A DNA stretch of 64,000 bases from Neisseria mucosa. GTDB lineage: Bacteria > Pseudomonadota > Gammaproteobacteria > Burkholderiales > Neisseriaceae. Numbering within the stretch: position 1 is the stretch's first letter; every line of letters begins with the position of its first letter. Position numbers and translations under genes: made by a program. Where the stretch lies: positions 1-64,000 of the forward strand of contig NZ_POWX01000010.1 of NCBI RefSeq assembly GCF_003044445.1. The letters run 5' to 3'. The notes below the pieces were generated by a model. It was not told the DNA's origin. It saw nothing but the letters and a program-made list of their open reading frames with translations, and did not search any database. Shown one piece after another: positions 31,445 to 40,123 of this stretch.

Positions 31445-32281
31445 TTATTGGACTTTTTTGATGTCAACTTGACCTGGGGCAGGCTGGAAGTCTTCGGGTT
31501 TGCCGATTTTAACCAGCTTCACGTCGAATACCAAAGTGGAATTCGGACCGATTTTACCACCGGGAACTGCCTGATCGCGGTAGGCAAGTTTGGACGGGAT
31601 ATAGAATGTGGCTTCGCCGCCTTCTTTCAGGAGCTGGATGCCTTCGGTCCAGCCAGGGATGACTTGGCTGACGGGGAAGGTGGCAGGGCTGCCGTTGGCT
31701 TTGCTGCTGTCGAAGACGGTACCGTCAATCAGGCGGCCTTCGTATTCGACAACGACGATGTCGTCTTTGGTAGGCTGTTTGCCTTCACCTTCTTTGGTGA
31801 TTTTGTATTGCAGGCCGGAAGCGGTGGTTTTCACGCCTTCTTTAGTCGCATTTTCTTTGAGGAACGCTTCGCCTTTCTCCAAGTTGGCTTTGGCATCGGC
31901 TTGAAGTTTTTCTGCGGCTTTGGTTTGTTGTTCGGTCAGGAATTTCATCATGACTTCTTGCGCTTGGGCTTCGGTCATTTTGTTTTCTTTGCCTTCATAA
32001 GAAGCCTGCATGGCTTCGATGAAGACTTTCATATCGATTTCCGCACCTTGATCTTTCATTTGTTTCAAAGATCTGCCGATGTCCATACCCATTGCGTAGC
32101 TGGCTTGTTGGGTCGGTGTGCCGATGGAAGACGTATCGGTTGCGGCAGATGCGCCGGAAGCTGCGGATGCAGATGCGGGAGCAGAGGCTGCGGCAGGTTT
32201 ATTGGCGTCTTTTTTATCGCAGGCGGTCAGTGCCAATGCGGCGGCGATTGCCAATGCGCTGAATTTAAAAGTTTTGTTCAT
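31445..32281 (-). CDS. FKBP-type peptidyl-prolyl isomerase lipoprotein (Mip-like)
   Basis: The 278-residue product catalyses proline isomerisation of envelope proteins. It has a lipoprotein signal (lipobox LTAC), an Ala/Ser-rich low-complexity linker (about 28-50), a helical N-terminal dimerisation domain (YAMGMDIGRSLKQMKDQGAE, ALTEAQAQEVMMKFL region) and a C-terminal FKBP domain (GLQYKITKEGEGKQPTKDD, VEYEGRLIDGTVFDSS, VIPGWTEGIQLLKEGG, FDVKLVKIG). The arrangement is that of FkpA and of the neisserial surface Mip protein, which aids survival in phagocytes in the gonococcus (family knowledge). Confidence 0.92.
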   Translation of the reverse strand: MNKTFKFSALAIAAALALTACDKKDANKPAAASAPASASAASGASAATDTSSIGTPTQQASYAMGMDIGRSLKQMKDQGAEIDMKVFIEAMQASYEGKENKMTEAQAQEVMMKFLTEQQTKAAEKLQADAKANLEKGEAFLKENATKEGVKTTASGLQYKITKEGEGKQPTKDDIVVVEYEGRLIDGTVFDSSKANGSPATFPVSQVIPGWTEGIQLLKEGGEATFYIPSKLAYRDQAVPGGKIGPNSTLVFDVKLVKIGKPEDFQPAPGQVDIKKVQ

Positions 32282-32410
32282 AGTGTTTTCGTCTTTTGAA
32301 AGGGTCAGTAAAAGAAAGTCGGGATTATAGCCCAGTTTGAATCAAAAGGAATCAAGGCTGTTTAAATTTTCGGCTTATCGTGTAAAGCCGTTTTCAGACG
32401 ACCTTAGATT

Positions 32411-32851
32411 TTAGGCTTTGTCTGTCATATTGTGGTGTTCGATGGTAAAGCCGATTTGTCTGTATGCGCTGAAGCGTTCGCGGGCGTCTGCAAGTTCTTC
32501 CAAACTGCTGCCTACGATTTCGAGTACGCGGGCGGGGATGACAGGGGCTTCGTTCCAAAAGTCGGGCGAGAGATTAAGGACGGTGGCGTTTTCAGGTACG
32601 ACGGGCAAAGTATCGCCGAACGCGAGCCATACGGGTGTTTCAGACGACATGGGTTGGTCGGGTTGCCAAATTTCGTGCGGAATGAAACTTTCGGGGAGTT
32701 GCTGCCAAAGGTCGCGGTCGAGGCGGCGGATGGTCTCGGCAGAATCCGACCACACCAATATCTGTCCGCCGTCGCGTATGGCGCGCGCAATCAGGCGGCA
32801 GGCGAAGGCGGCGGGGTCGGCGGCGTGGGTGTAGAAAGTGGCTTTAGGCAT
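32411..32851 (-). CDS. holC: DNA polymerase III chi subunit
   Basis: The 146-residue product is the HolC accessory subunit that links the clamp loader to single-strand binding protein. MPKATFYTHAADPAAFACRL, ILVWSDSAETIRRLDRDLWQ, FIPHEIW and VLNLSPDFWN fit the HolC pattern, and the length is standard. It is a single gene ending at one reverse DUS (about 32391-32404). It lies downstream of the flavoprotein gene but after a T-rich reverse DUS. Confidence 0.88.
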   Translation of the reverse strand: MPKATFYTHAADPAAFACRLIARAIRDGGQILVWSDSAETIRRLDRDLWQQLPESFIPHEIWQPDQPMSSETPVWLAFGDTLPVVPENATVLNLSPDFWNEAPVIPARVLEIVGSSLEELADARERFSAYRQIGFTIEHHNMTDKA

Positions 32852-32948
32852 GGCGCGGGAGTGGGGTGGGGAAATGGGGATTATAGTGAAAACGGGTTGA
32901 AAGGGCTATCGGGCTTCCTGCATTGGATTTCAAACCTTTTATCTTTGT

Positions 32949-32967
32949 TTTTTCAGACGACCTTTTT
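32949..32967 (-). terminator. Single reverse DUS with flanking T runs
   Basis: TTTTTTCAGACGACCTTTTTT lies 9 bp past the flavoprotein stop codon. It has no inverted partner, so any terminator role is weak. Confidence 0.35.
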
Positions 32968-32975
32968 TGCAGTAG

Positions 32976-34586
32976 TCAGCCCAGTTCCAACACCTTCCGT
33001 GCCGCTTCCACGCCCCAATACAAGGCTTCTTCAAATACCGAATAGCCGCTCAAATCGCTGTGGGCAAACAGCAATCCTGACGCTCGGTTTCTGATTTTTA
33101 ACAAAGATTCGTCGTTCAGATAACCGACTTTCGGTACGCTCATGCCGTGTCCGCGCACCGTAACATCAACGTGGGAAACGTGTTGCCAGAAGCCTTCTCC
33201 GTAGGCGGCGATCAAGTCTTTGGCGGAGAAGTCGCGCAGTGCTTCGTCGGTGGCGTCGAGCAGTTGGCGGCGGACGGCTTGCGGGGTGTCGTGGTTGAGT
33301 GCGGCATAGGCGGTGAAGATGGTACGTTCGGGGCGGGCGACACGGATGAGCTGGTTGGTGGCAACAACGTAGCCGAGTCCTTGGCTGCCGTAGATGACGT
33401 TGTCCCACGCGGTTTCGCTGTTATTTTTTTCTTTCGGGAAGCTGTGCAGCTCGAAATTGGCGACCAACCACGGGGCGTATTCGGGAATGTTCAAACCGTA
33501 TTGCGCGGGATTTTCGACGATGCGGGCGACGACCATCAACGGCATGGCGGAAATAACGTGTCTTGCAGTCAGGGCGACGGTTTCGCCGCTTGAATTGTCG
33601 CGCAGCCAAACTTCGATACGGTCGTCTGAAAGAGGCTTGATTTTGACGGCGGAAGCGTTAACGGAAGCGGGTTTGTCTAGGCGGATTCGGTTTTCAGACG
33701 ACCATTGCCAACCTTCCTGCAAACCGGCATGGCGGCGCAGGCTTTCGGAAAGGTGCGCCAAACCTTCGGGCCAAGTGAGGACGGTTTCCGCGCTGTTGCG
33801 GGCGGCGAAGTAATGCAGTCCGGCAAAGGCAGATACTTGCGCTATGCCCTGCCCGTAATCGTCGCGGCAGCAGTAATCGAGATACCACAAGAGTTCGGGC
33901 GAAGTGTAGCCTTCTTGCGTAAGCCATTTTTTGAACGTCAGGCTATCGAGTTTGCGCCACGTTTCGTCTGCCGATGACAGGGCTATCGGAATGGCGAAAA
34001 TCTTTTTGCCGTCGCTGCCGTAAGCCTGTTTCAGACGACCGATTAAATCAAAAAAGCGTTTGGAATCCGCATCTTCTTTCGGCAACAGGTGTTCCTGCCA
34101 TTTATCCTGATACAAAAGGCGCGACTCGGGCGCGTAAACCAAATCGGTTTCCCTGAAACTGCTGTCCGATTGCAAGATACCAAAATCCGCCAGCATCTCG
34201 CGCACATACGCGCTCTCTTTCGACGGCAACGCAAGATAATGCGCGCCACTCGGCGCTTTCAGGCCGTCTGAAGCGGCGTAGGCGGCATTGTTGCCGTTGC
34301 GCTCGAACCCTTCCGCCAGCAATACATCACGATGACCGTATTTCGCCAAATACCACAACGCCCCCAAACCCGCCGCGCCGCTGCCGAGTATCAGCGTATT
34401 GCATTCGTAACGGCGGCTTGGTGGGCTGAGCAATTTCCCGTCGCGCAACAAATGCCCCAACGGCAGCCCGACGCGGTTGACGGAAACCGGCGGTTTGCGG
34501 TTGAGGCGGTTATAAGTCAGCCAAGAGAAAGAGGAAGCGGCGGCAAGCGCGGCGGTATAACTGAGGAATTGACGGCGTGTCGGCAT
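32976..34586 (-). CDS. Tat-exported FAD-dependent oxidoreductase (amine-oxidase-like)
   Basis: The 536-residue product starts MPTRRQFLSYTAALAAASSF, a twin-arginine signal, so a folded flavoprotein is exported or membrane-held. LILGSGAAGLGALWYLAKYG at about residue 65 is the dinucleotide-binding GxGxxG motif. Further segments (DVLLAEGFERNGNNAAYAAS, LSSADETWRKLDSLTFKKWL, YLDYCCRDDYGQGIAQVSAF, RHVISAMPLMVVARI) resemble flavin amine oxidases and phytoene-desaturase-like proteins. It is the last gene of a minus-strand cluster with speD, DUF4178, SPFH and DUF350 genes, which suggests a polyamine-related substrate (inference). A DUS hairpin precedes it. Confidence 0.8.
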   Translation of the reverse strand: MPTRRQFLSYTAALAAASSFSWLTYNRLNRKPPVSVNRVGLPLGHLLRDGKLLSPPSRRYECNTLILGSGAAGLGALWYLAKYGHRDVLLAEGFERNGNNAAYAASDGLKAPSGAHYLALPSKESAYVREMLADFGILQSDSSFRETDLVYAPESRLLYQDKWQEHLLPKEDADSKRFFDLIGRLKQAYGSDGKKIFAIPIALSSADETWRKLDSLTFKKWLTQEGYTSPELLWYLDYCCRDDYGQGIAQVSAFAGLHYFAARNSAETVLTWPEGLAHLSESLRRHAGLQEGWQWSSENRIRLDKPASVNASAVKIKPLSDDRIEVWLRDNSSGETVALTARHVISAMPLMVVARIVENPAQYGLNIPEYAPWLVANFELHSFPKEKNNSETAWDNVIYGSQGLGYVVATNQLIRVARPERTIFTAYAALNHDTPQAVRRQLLDATDEALRDFSAKDLIAAYGEGFWQHVSHVDVTVRGHGMSVPKVGYLNDESLLKIRNRASGLLFAHSDLSGYSVFEEALYWGVEAARKVLELG

Positions 34587-34615
34587 GGGGTTGGATGTTG
34601 GTTTAGGGTTCTGAG

Positions 34616-34654
34616 AGGTCGTCTGAAAACATCAAGACGGTTTCAGACGACTTT
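34616..34654 (-). terminator. DUS hairpin between speD and the flavoprotein gene
   Basis: AGGTCGTCTGAAAA and TTTCAGACGACTTTT form a stem 9 bp past the speD stop. It may reduce read-through into the flavoprotein gene. Confidence 0.6.
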
Positions 34655-34662
34655 TATAGGTT

Positions 34663-35046
34663 TTATTGTTCTATTGGCAGCTCTATATCGTCCAATATTC
34701 CTTCGCCACGTTGTTCAACCGTCCAAACTGCCCGCTCTGCTGCCAATTCCCTGCACAATACTTCCTTCACTTTTTCCAACTTCATGCCGCCGCAGATAAA
34801 TGCGTCTATGGCGGCGAAGCGGTGTTCCGGCCAAGTGTGGATGCTGATGTGGGATTCGGCAAGCAATAATATGCCGGTAATGCCGCCTGCCCCGCCGAAG
34901 GTGTGGAAACGCTCGGCAAGGATGGTGGCTTCTGCGGCTTGGGCTGCGGCTTTGAGGACGGTTTTCAGACGACCTTCATCTTTCAAGACAGCTTGATCAC
35001 AGCCATATAAATCTAAAAGACCGTGGTTGCCGGGGATATGGGTCAT
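34663..35046 (-). CDS. speD: S-adenosylmethionine decarboxylase proenzyme (class 1b-like)
   Basis: The 127-residue product is a short pyruvoyl-dependent AdoMet decarboxylase. LAESHISIHTWPE carries the cleavage Ser (S65) that becomes the pyruvoyl group, with H70 and C85 (DAFICGG) at the spacing of the T. maritima enzyme (S63/H68/C83). The start is set by GGAGG 6 nt upstream and by a 4-bp ATGA overlap with the stop of the preceding small membrane protein, so translation is coupled. The product, decarboxylated AdoMet, is an aminopropyl donor, but no spermidine synthase gene is nearby. A DUS encodes EGRLK at residues 24-28. Confidence 0.92.
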   Translation of the reverse strand: MTHIPGNHGLLDLYGCDQAVLKDEGRLKTVLKAAAQAAEATILAERFHTFGGAGGITGILLLAESHISIHTWPEHRFAAIDAFICGGMKLEKVKEVLCRELAAERAVWTVEQRGEGILDDIELPIEQ

Positions 35047-35189
35047 TTATGACCTCCAGAGAAACCTCCGCCGCCGTAATAGCCGCCGGAGTGCATACGC
35101 GAGCCGTCGGAATCGGAAGAACCGTAGCTGATGATCATGGAGATAATGATGATAATGGTGCTGAAAATGATGTAAGTGGCTCTCGACAT
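35043..35189 (-). CDS. Small Gly/Ser-rich single-pass membrane protein
   Basis: The 48-residue product has one hydrophobic helix (TYIIFSTIIIIISMIISYG) followed by a Gly/Ser/Tyr/His tail (GGYYGGGGFSGGHK). ATG 35189 follows GAGGA at good spacing and lies 2 nt after the DUF4178 stop codon. The stop overlaps the speD start by 4 bp. The tight packing makes it a real gene despite its size. No family is recognised; the position suggests a subunit or anchor in the membrane complex encoded here. Confidence 0.72.
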   Translation of the reverse strand: MSRATYIIFSTIIIIISMIISYGSSDSDGSRMHSGGYYGGGGFSGGHK

Positions 35190-35191
35190 GA

Positions 35192-36712
35192 TTAATCCTC
35201 GTCCCCGTCTTCTTTGCCCATAGTCCACAGCAACCAGGCTCCTATAATGATCACGAAGGAGCCGGCAGAGTTGCCGTCGGTCAGCAGCGCGGGAAGGTTG
35301 ACGACGACCAAGATGGCGGTCATCACGATTCTCAGTGATTTATCAATACCGTCTGCCGCCATTTTTGCGGTGTAATGCGGTGCGCGGCTGCTCAGACTAA
35401 ATGCCTCGGCAATTTCGCTGTAATCAACCGGCACGCTTTTGCTCCATGCCATTTCGTGCGTGTTCAATTCGGCAGAAAGTTTGCGGTTTTGTCCGTCGCG
35501 GTAGTCGCTGTAATAGTTCAAATCGCCGCTGCGGATGCGCCAGTAGAACGCACCGGCCGCGACTTCGACCCTGCCGCCGTAGTCGTAAAGTTTGCCGCAG
35601 CCTTGCGGTTGGCGGTTTCGGTCGAGGCGCGGCCATGTGTTTTGGGTTTGGGAAAGGCTCCAGCCGTCATCTGATTCGACCAGCCACAGGAAACCTTGCG
35701 TCGGGTTGTAAAGCAGATATTCCGACCATTGGCCTTCGGGCGTGAGCACGCGGTTGGCGCCGTTGAACAGGTTGTCGAATGTTTCCTGTGCGTCGGTTTC
35801 GGCGTATCTGACCGCTCCCATAACGTAAAATTCGCGGTTTTTCAGACGGCCTTGTCTGCCGACGGGCAAGGTAAACAGGCTTTGCTGCGCCGTGCGCATG
35901 GCGTTGGCAGTAATGAGTTCGGCTTTGTCTTTGCCGATTGCCAATTCGCTGCCGCAGCTTGGGCAGTTGAGATGGGAGGTGAGGCCGTTGACCCAGTGGA
36001 CGGACGAGCCGCAGTTGGGGCAGTTCTCAGAGGCGATGCTGCCTTTCAGACGGCCTGCGCTTTCTTTGATTTCGTCTTCGCTGCGGGTGTTTTCCAGCTT
36101 CAAATCATCCAAGTTCACCATGCGGCCGAAGAAGGTTTCGGGGGTGTCGCCGCTGTAGTCGAGCGTGATGAAAAGGTCTTCGCAACGCCAGTCTGAGACT
36201 TTGTTCTGACGGTCTTCGTCCAAAACAAACGGCAGCTCACCCTGCGCGGCAGCGCGTTTCAGGCTGATGCGGCGCACGTCTGAGGCGACATAGCGTTTGT
36301 TTTGGAAAGTCAGTTCGCTAAATCCCGCCCGAATGTCCTCAAAGCTCGGCGGGTTGTCGGTTTCGACGGGCATGGTCATCACATACAAATCGCCTGCTTC
36401 CGAAAGCCAGCCCGTCCTGCCGTCGTCAAACAGCGCGTACCATTCGTTCCATGCACCGTCGTCGTATTGCACCTGAAGCCGTCCGACCAGGGTGAAGCGT
36501 TGCGTAACGAATGTGCCGGTCGTACCGATTTGCAGCGGGCTGAAATCTTCCAGCAATGCGGAATCGCGGCCGGAATCGACGATACCGTCATCCTGCCGCA
36601 CCAGCATGCTGTTGCAGTAGCCGCACACCAGCGTAACGGCTGAGGCGGAATGCGCTTCGACAGGCGCGCCGCAGCTCGGGCAATCGGTTTTAAAGAAGGG
36701 GGTGTTTGACAT
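35192..36712 (-). CDS. DUF4178 protein with two zinc ribbons
   Basis: The 506-residue product opens with a CxxC zinc ribbon (C11/C14/C30/C33, in DCPSCGAP and LVCGYCNS). A DUF4178-like beta domain follows (GTTGTFVTQRFTLVGRLQVQ, WNEWYALFDDGRTGWLSEA), then a second zinc ribbon (NCPNCGSSVHW, LNCPSCGSEL), a second DUF4178-like domain (YLLYNPTQGFLWLVESDDG) and a C-terminal membrane segment pair (IVMTAILVVVNLPALL, FVIIIGAWLLWTMG). The ATG at 36712 gives a product starting just before the ribbon; upstream read-through adds DUS-encoded residues only. The function is unknown; the family recurs with speD-like, SPFH and DUF350 genes. Confidence 0.82.
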   Translation of the reverse strand: MSNTPFFKTDCPSCGAPVEAHSASAVTLVCGYCNSMLVRQDDGIVDSGRDSALLEDFSPLQIGTTGTFVTQRFTLVGRLQVQYDDGAWNEWYALFDDGRTGWLSEAGDLYVMTMPVETDNPPSFEDIRAGFSELTFQNKRYVASDVRRISLKRAAAQGELPFVLDEDRQNKVSDWRCEDLFITLDYSGDTPETFFGRMVNLDDLKLENTRSEDEIKESAGRLKGSIASENCPNCGSSVHWVNGLTSHLNCPSCGSELAIGKDKAELITANAMRTAQQSLFTLPVGRQGRLKNREFYVMGAVRYAETDAQETFDNLFNGANRVLTPEGQWSEYLLYNPTQGFLWLVESDDGWSLSQTQNTWPRLDRNRQPQGCGKLYDYGGRVEVAAGAFYWRIRSGDLNYYSDYRDGQNRKLSAELNTHEMAWSKSVPVDYSEIAEAFSLSSRAPHYTAKMAADGIDKSLRIVMTAILVVVNLPALLTDGNSAGSFVIIIGAWLLWTMGKEDGDED

Positions 36713-36833
36713 GTTTGCTTTTCGGAAGTGGGTTGGAAGTTTCAGACGACCTTGCAATAGTGTGGAACGGATTGGGTTTTAAAAGTCGAAATATCGACGG
36801 CTGGATTTCACCGTATAGACCGATTAAACCGCC

Positions 36834-36868
36834 AAAGGTCGTCTGAAACCGTTTTCAGACGACCTCTT
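36834..36868 (-). terminator. DUS hairpin between the SPFH and DUF4178 genes
   Basis: AAAGGTCGTCTGAAA and its complement lie 4 bp past the SPFH stop codon. The cluster may therefore be more than one transcript, or this hairpin may attenuate. A single reverse DUS at about 36739 lies between it and the DUF4178 start. Confidence 0.65.
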
Positions 36869-36871
36869 TCA

Positions 36872-37894
36872 TCAGCCGATCAACTGCTTCAACACTTCCG
36901 CTTTGGCTTTATCGTAATCCTCTTGAGCAATCAAGCCGCCGTCCAGCAAAGATTTGAGTTTCGCCAATTTTGCCTGCGGTTCTTCGGAAGCCGTTTGAAC
37001 GTTTTGCGCAGGTTGGGCTGCCGATTGCGCCGCGGGTTGCATCATGCCCGCCATCGCACCTGCCATTGCCTGACCGACTCCTGCGCCCACACCCAAGCCT
37101 GCGCCGATTCCGGCAAGTCCGCCTTCGTTTTGCGCGGCGAGCGGGATGGATTCGGCGGTTTGGTATTGGGTGTAGCGTCCCAAGTCGCCGATGACGCCCA
37201 TGGAAATTTTCTTATCCAAGGCTTCTTGGATGACGGCAGGCAGAGTGATGCTTTCGACGGTGAAGTTTTCCAGCGTCAAGCCGAGTTTGGCAAATTCTGC
37301 GCCGAGCAGTTCGCCGATTTTCTGCGACAGCAAAACTTGGTTTGCCGCCATATCCAGAAACGGAATGCCTGAGCTGCCGAACGCCGCCGCGAGTTGGGTG
37401 ACGGCGATATTGCGCAACTGGGTTTCCAACTCGACGCCGCTGTATTCCGCTGCTACACCGCTGACTTCTTTGAAGAATTTTGCCGGATCGCTGATGCGGT
37501 AGGCGTACATACCGAACGAGCGCAACTGCACCGCACCGAACTCGGCATCGCGTACGGTAACGGGTTGCGACGTCCCCCATTTCCGAGCAAGCTGTTGTTT
37601 GGTATTGAAAAAGTAAACGTCGGATTTAAACGGGGATTCAAAGAGTTTGTCCCAGTTTTTCAGGTTGGTCAGCAACGGCAGCGTTTGCGTGTTGAGCGTA
37701 TAACGCCCCGGTCCGAACACATCGGCGGTTACACCCTCATCGACAAACATCGCCATCTGCGCCTCGCGCACAGTCAGGCTCGCGCCGTTTTGAATTTCCT
37801 CATCGGCAATCGGGAAACGCCACATCAGCAGGCTGTCGTCGGGATTCGGCCATTGGATGACGTCGATAAACTGTTTCTTGATAAAGTTGAACAT
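36872..37894 (-). CDS. SPFH-domain protein with C-terminal SHOCT-like segment
   Basis: The 340-residue product resembles YdjI-type SPFH ('virion core protein-like') scaffolds: FIDVIQWPNPDDSLLMWRFP, MAMFVDEGVTADVFGPGRYT, LRSFGMYAYRISDPAKFFKE, FAKLGLTLENFTVESITLP. There is no transmembrane helix. Residues about 245-300 form a Gly/Ala/Met-rich and Gln/Ala-rich linker, and the last 35 residues (LAKLKSLLDGGLIAQEDYDK) match the SHOCT oligomerisation pattern. AAGGAA lies upstream of the ATG. It probably builds an oligomer on the inner membrane for the DUF4178 and DUF350 partners. Confidence 0.85.
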   Translation of the reverse strand: MFNFIKKQFIDVIQWPNPDDSLLMWRFPIADEEIQNGASLTVREAQMAMFVDEGVTADVFGPGRYTLNTQTLPLLTNLKNWDKLFESPFKSDVYFFNTKQQLARKWGTSQPVTVRDAEFGAVQLRSFGMYAYRISDPAKFFKEVSGVAAEYSGVELETQLRNIAVTQLAAAFGSSGIPFLDMAANQVLLSQKIGELLGAEFAKLGLTLENFTVESITLPAVIQEALDKKISMGVIGDLGRYTQYQTAESIPLAAQNEGGLAGIGAGLGVGAGVGQAMAGAMAGMMQPAAQSAAQPAQNVQTASEEPQAKLAKLKSLLDGGLIAQEDYDKAKAEVLKQLIG

Positions 37895-37980
37895 TGCGGT
37901 TCCTTATTTTGAAGAATGGGATAACACGGAGCGGAGCGGAAATGCGGTCAGCCGTATATTTTGTAAACCGGTTATATAAA

Positions 37981-38379
37981 TCAGGTCAAACAGGCGGCAT
38001 TCAAGATGCCGATGGACACGGACACTGCTCCAAACAGCGCGCCGACGGCGACGTTGTTGCCGATAAGTTCTTCCGTTGCGCCTTTAATCATCATCGTGGC
38101 GGCAAAATACACCAAAATTTGAATCACTGCCGCGGCAAGGCCCCACAGGATAAAATCGACGAAACTGACGCTGTGGGCAATGCTGGATGCGAGCGTCAGA
38201 CAAAATCCGACCAGCGCGCCGCCAAACGATAAGGCGCAGGCAAGGTTGCCGTTTTTAATCAGCCGCAACTCTTCCGCAGGCGTAATCCGCAGATACACCG
38301 CGCCGAAAACGACAGTCATCACTACACCCGCAAGCATATATTGCAGGTAAAGCAGGTATTGGGGCAGGGAAATACTCAC
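37981..38379 (-). CDS. DUF350 family integral membrane protein
   Basis: The 132-residue product has four hydrophobic segments (about 12-32, 47-68, 76-98, 110-130), the paired two-helix layout of DUF350 (YjfL-like). It starts GTG with AAGGAA upstream. It is the first gene of the minus-strand cluster, 86 nt before the SPFH gene. Function unknown. Upstream lie a DUS hairpin and a Correia element, so the operon promoter is presumably in 38380-38437. Confidence 0.82.
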   Translation of the reverse strand: MSISLPQYLLYLQYMLAGVVMTVVFGAVYLRITPAEELRLIKNGNLACALSFGGALVGFCLTLASSIAHSVSFVDFILWGLAAAVIQILVYFAATMMIKGATEELIGNNVAVGALFGAVSVSIGILNAACLT

Positions 38380-38437
38380 GATAGGGATTCCTTGTCAGAT
38401 ATTTTTGATGCTTTTGATTATGCCATATTTCAATAGT

Positions 38438-38472
38438 AAAGGTCGTCTGAAAAGGGTTTCAGACGACCTTTT
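38438..38472. repeat. Inverted DUS pair upstream of the DUF350 gene
   Basis: AAAGGTCGTCTGAAAA and complement lie about 60 bp upstream of the DUF350 start, probably above its promoter. Confidence 0.7.
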
Positions 38473-38531
38473 ACTGTTTTTTGCTTTGTTTTGGGTTATC
38501 AGGCAGGCGGAGGCAGAAGAGGGAATGAGAC

Positions 38532-38688
38532 TATAGTGGATTAACTTTAAACCAGTACCGCGTTGCCTCACCTTAGCTCAAAGAGAACGATTCTCTAAGG
38601 TGCTGAAGCACCAAGTGAATCGGTTCCGTACTATCTGTACTGTCTGCGGCTTCGTCGCCTTGTCCTGATTTAAAGTTAATCCACTATA
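38532..38688 (-). repeat. Correia element, long form, inverted
   Basis: The 157-bp element has TATAGTGGATTAACTTTAAA at the left and TTAATCCACTATA at the right, with the 50-bp insert, in the orientation of the copy at 23604. It separates leuB from the DUF350-led cluster. Confidence 0.92.
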
Positions 38689-38745
38689 TAACCTGTCCCG
38701 TATCATTCTCGATAAGGTCTCAAAAAGCTATAAAAATCGTCTGAA

Positions 38746-38773
38746 AAAATGCGCGGAGTTTTCCGCGCATTTT
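38746..38773 (-). terminator. Intrinsic terminator of leuB
   Basis: AAAATGCGCGGA and TTCCGCGCATTTT form a strong stem. A DUS core lies on each side (38736-38746 forward, about 38791-38803 reverse). Confidence 0.8.
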
Positions 38774-38806
38774 GCTTAAAACGTACTCTTGTTTTCAGAC
38801 GACCTT

Positions 38807-39877
38807 TTACAAGGCGGCGAGTACTGCGTCGCCCATTTCGGAGCAGGAAACGAGTTTCGTGCCTTCTTCGTAAATATCGCCGGTGCGCAAGCCTTGTTGC
38901 AGCACTTTTTGGACGGCGCTTTCGACTTGTTGCGCGCGGGCTTCGTCGTTCAGGCTGTAACGCAGCAGCATGGCAAGCGACAGGATAGTGGCAAGCGGGT
39001 TGGCTTTGTTTTGTCCGGCGATGTCCGGGGCGGAGCCGTGTGACGGTTCGTACAGACCTTTGCCGTTTTCGTCCAGCGAGGCGGAGGGCAGCATGCCGAT
39101 GGAGCCGGTCAGCATGGAGGCTTCGTCGGAGAGGATGTCGCCGAAGATGTTGCCGGTGGCGATGACGTCGAATTGTTTGGGCGCGCGCACGAGCTGCATG
39201 GCGGCGTTGTCCACATACATGTGGGAGAGTTCGACGTCGGGGTATTCTTTGCCGATTTCTTCAAAGATTTCACGCCACAGTTCGGTGGTTTCCAAGACGT
39301 TGGCTTTGCCGACGGAGCAGACTTTTTTGCTGCGTTTTTGGGCGGATTGGAAGGCGACGTGGGCGATGCGGCGGATTTCGCTTTCGCTGTATTTCATGGT
39401 GTTGTAGCCTTCGCGTTCGCCGTTTTCCAGAACACGGATGCCGCGCGGTTCGCCGAAGTAGATGTCGCCGGTGAGTTCGCGCACGATGAGGATGTCGAGA
39501 CCTGCGACGATTTCGGGTTTGAGCGTGGAGGCGTTGGCAAGCTCGGGGTAGAGAATGGCGGGACGCAGGTTGGCAAACAGGTTCAGGTCTTTGCGGATGG
39601 CAAGCAAGCCGCGTTCGGGGCGCAGCGGGCGGTCGAGATTGTCGTATTGCGGGCTGCCGACCGCGCCGAGCAGGACGGCATCGGCTTTGCGGCAGAGGTT
39701 TTGCGTAAATTCGGGATAGGGATGGCCGTATTCGTCGTAGGCTTCGCCGCCTAATGGGGCGTATTCGTAGCTGGCATCCAAGCCTTGGGCGATGAGTTTG
39801 TCGAGTACGCGGACAGTTTCGGCGACGATTTCGGGACCGATGCCGTCGCCTCGGAGGATGGCGATATGTTTGGTCAT
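38807..39877 (-). CDS. leuB: 3-isopropylmalate dehydrogenase
   Basis: The 356-residue enzyme oxidatively decarboxylates 3-isopropylmalate in leucine synthesis. HIAILRGDGIGPEIVAETVR opens the chain; LLGAVGSPQYDNLDRPLRPE, LTGDIYFGEPRG, MYVDNAAMQLVRAPKQFDVI, NIFGDILSDEASMLTGSIG and LYEPSHGSAPDIAGQNKANP are the family's substrate, metal and NAD motifs. It is the last leu gene; leuD lies upstream with a YhcH-like gene between them. DUS hairpins flank it, so separate transcripts are possible. Confidence 0.97.
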   Translation of the reverse strand: MTKHIAILRGDGIGPEIVAETVRVLDKLIAQGLDASYEYAPLGGEAYDEYGHPYPEFTQNLCRKADAVLLGAVGSPQYDNLDRPLRPERGLLAIRKDLNLFANLRPAILYPELANASTLKPEIVAGLDILIVRELTGDIYFGEPRGIRVLENGEREGYNTMKYSESEIRRIAHVAFQSAQKRSKKVCSVGKANVLETTELWREIFEEIGKEYPDVELSHMYVDNAAMQLVRAPKQFDVIATGNIFGDILSDEASMLTGSIGMLPSASLDENGKGLYEPSHGSAPDIAGQNKANPLATILSLAMLLRYSLNDEARAQQVESAVQKVLQQGLRTGDIYEEGTKLVSCSEMGDAVLAAL

Positions 39878-39907
39878 GGCAAAATCCTTATGAGGGTTTG
39901 GAAAAGG

Positions 39908-39972
39908 GAAGGTCGTCTGAAAACGGCGATGCGTTTTCCATTTTTTAGGATGGTGTTTTCAGACGACCTTTT
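39908..39972 (-). terminator. DUS inverted repeat with long loop
   Basis: AAGGTCGTCTGAAAAC and GTTTTCAGACGACCTTTT are separated by about 33 nt. It lies between leuB and the YhcH-like gene and may act on either transcript. Confidence 0.6.
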
Positions 39973-40123
39973 GTGTCTGTTTGCAGGTCGGTTTGCTTGA
40001 ACGAGGCTGATTGTACCATTGTGGCATCGATAAAGCTGCGTGGAAATCATGCAGGCGGATTCGTCGGGAACGCGATGGGCGATGTAGCCAAGTTTTACAG
40101 TATTTGTGAAGAATTGAAGGAAA

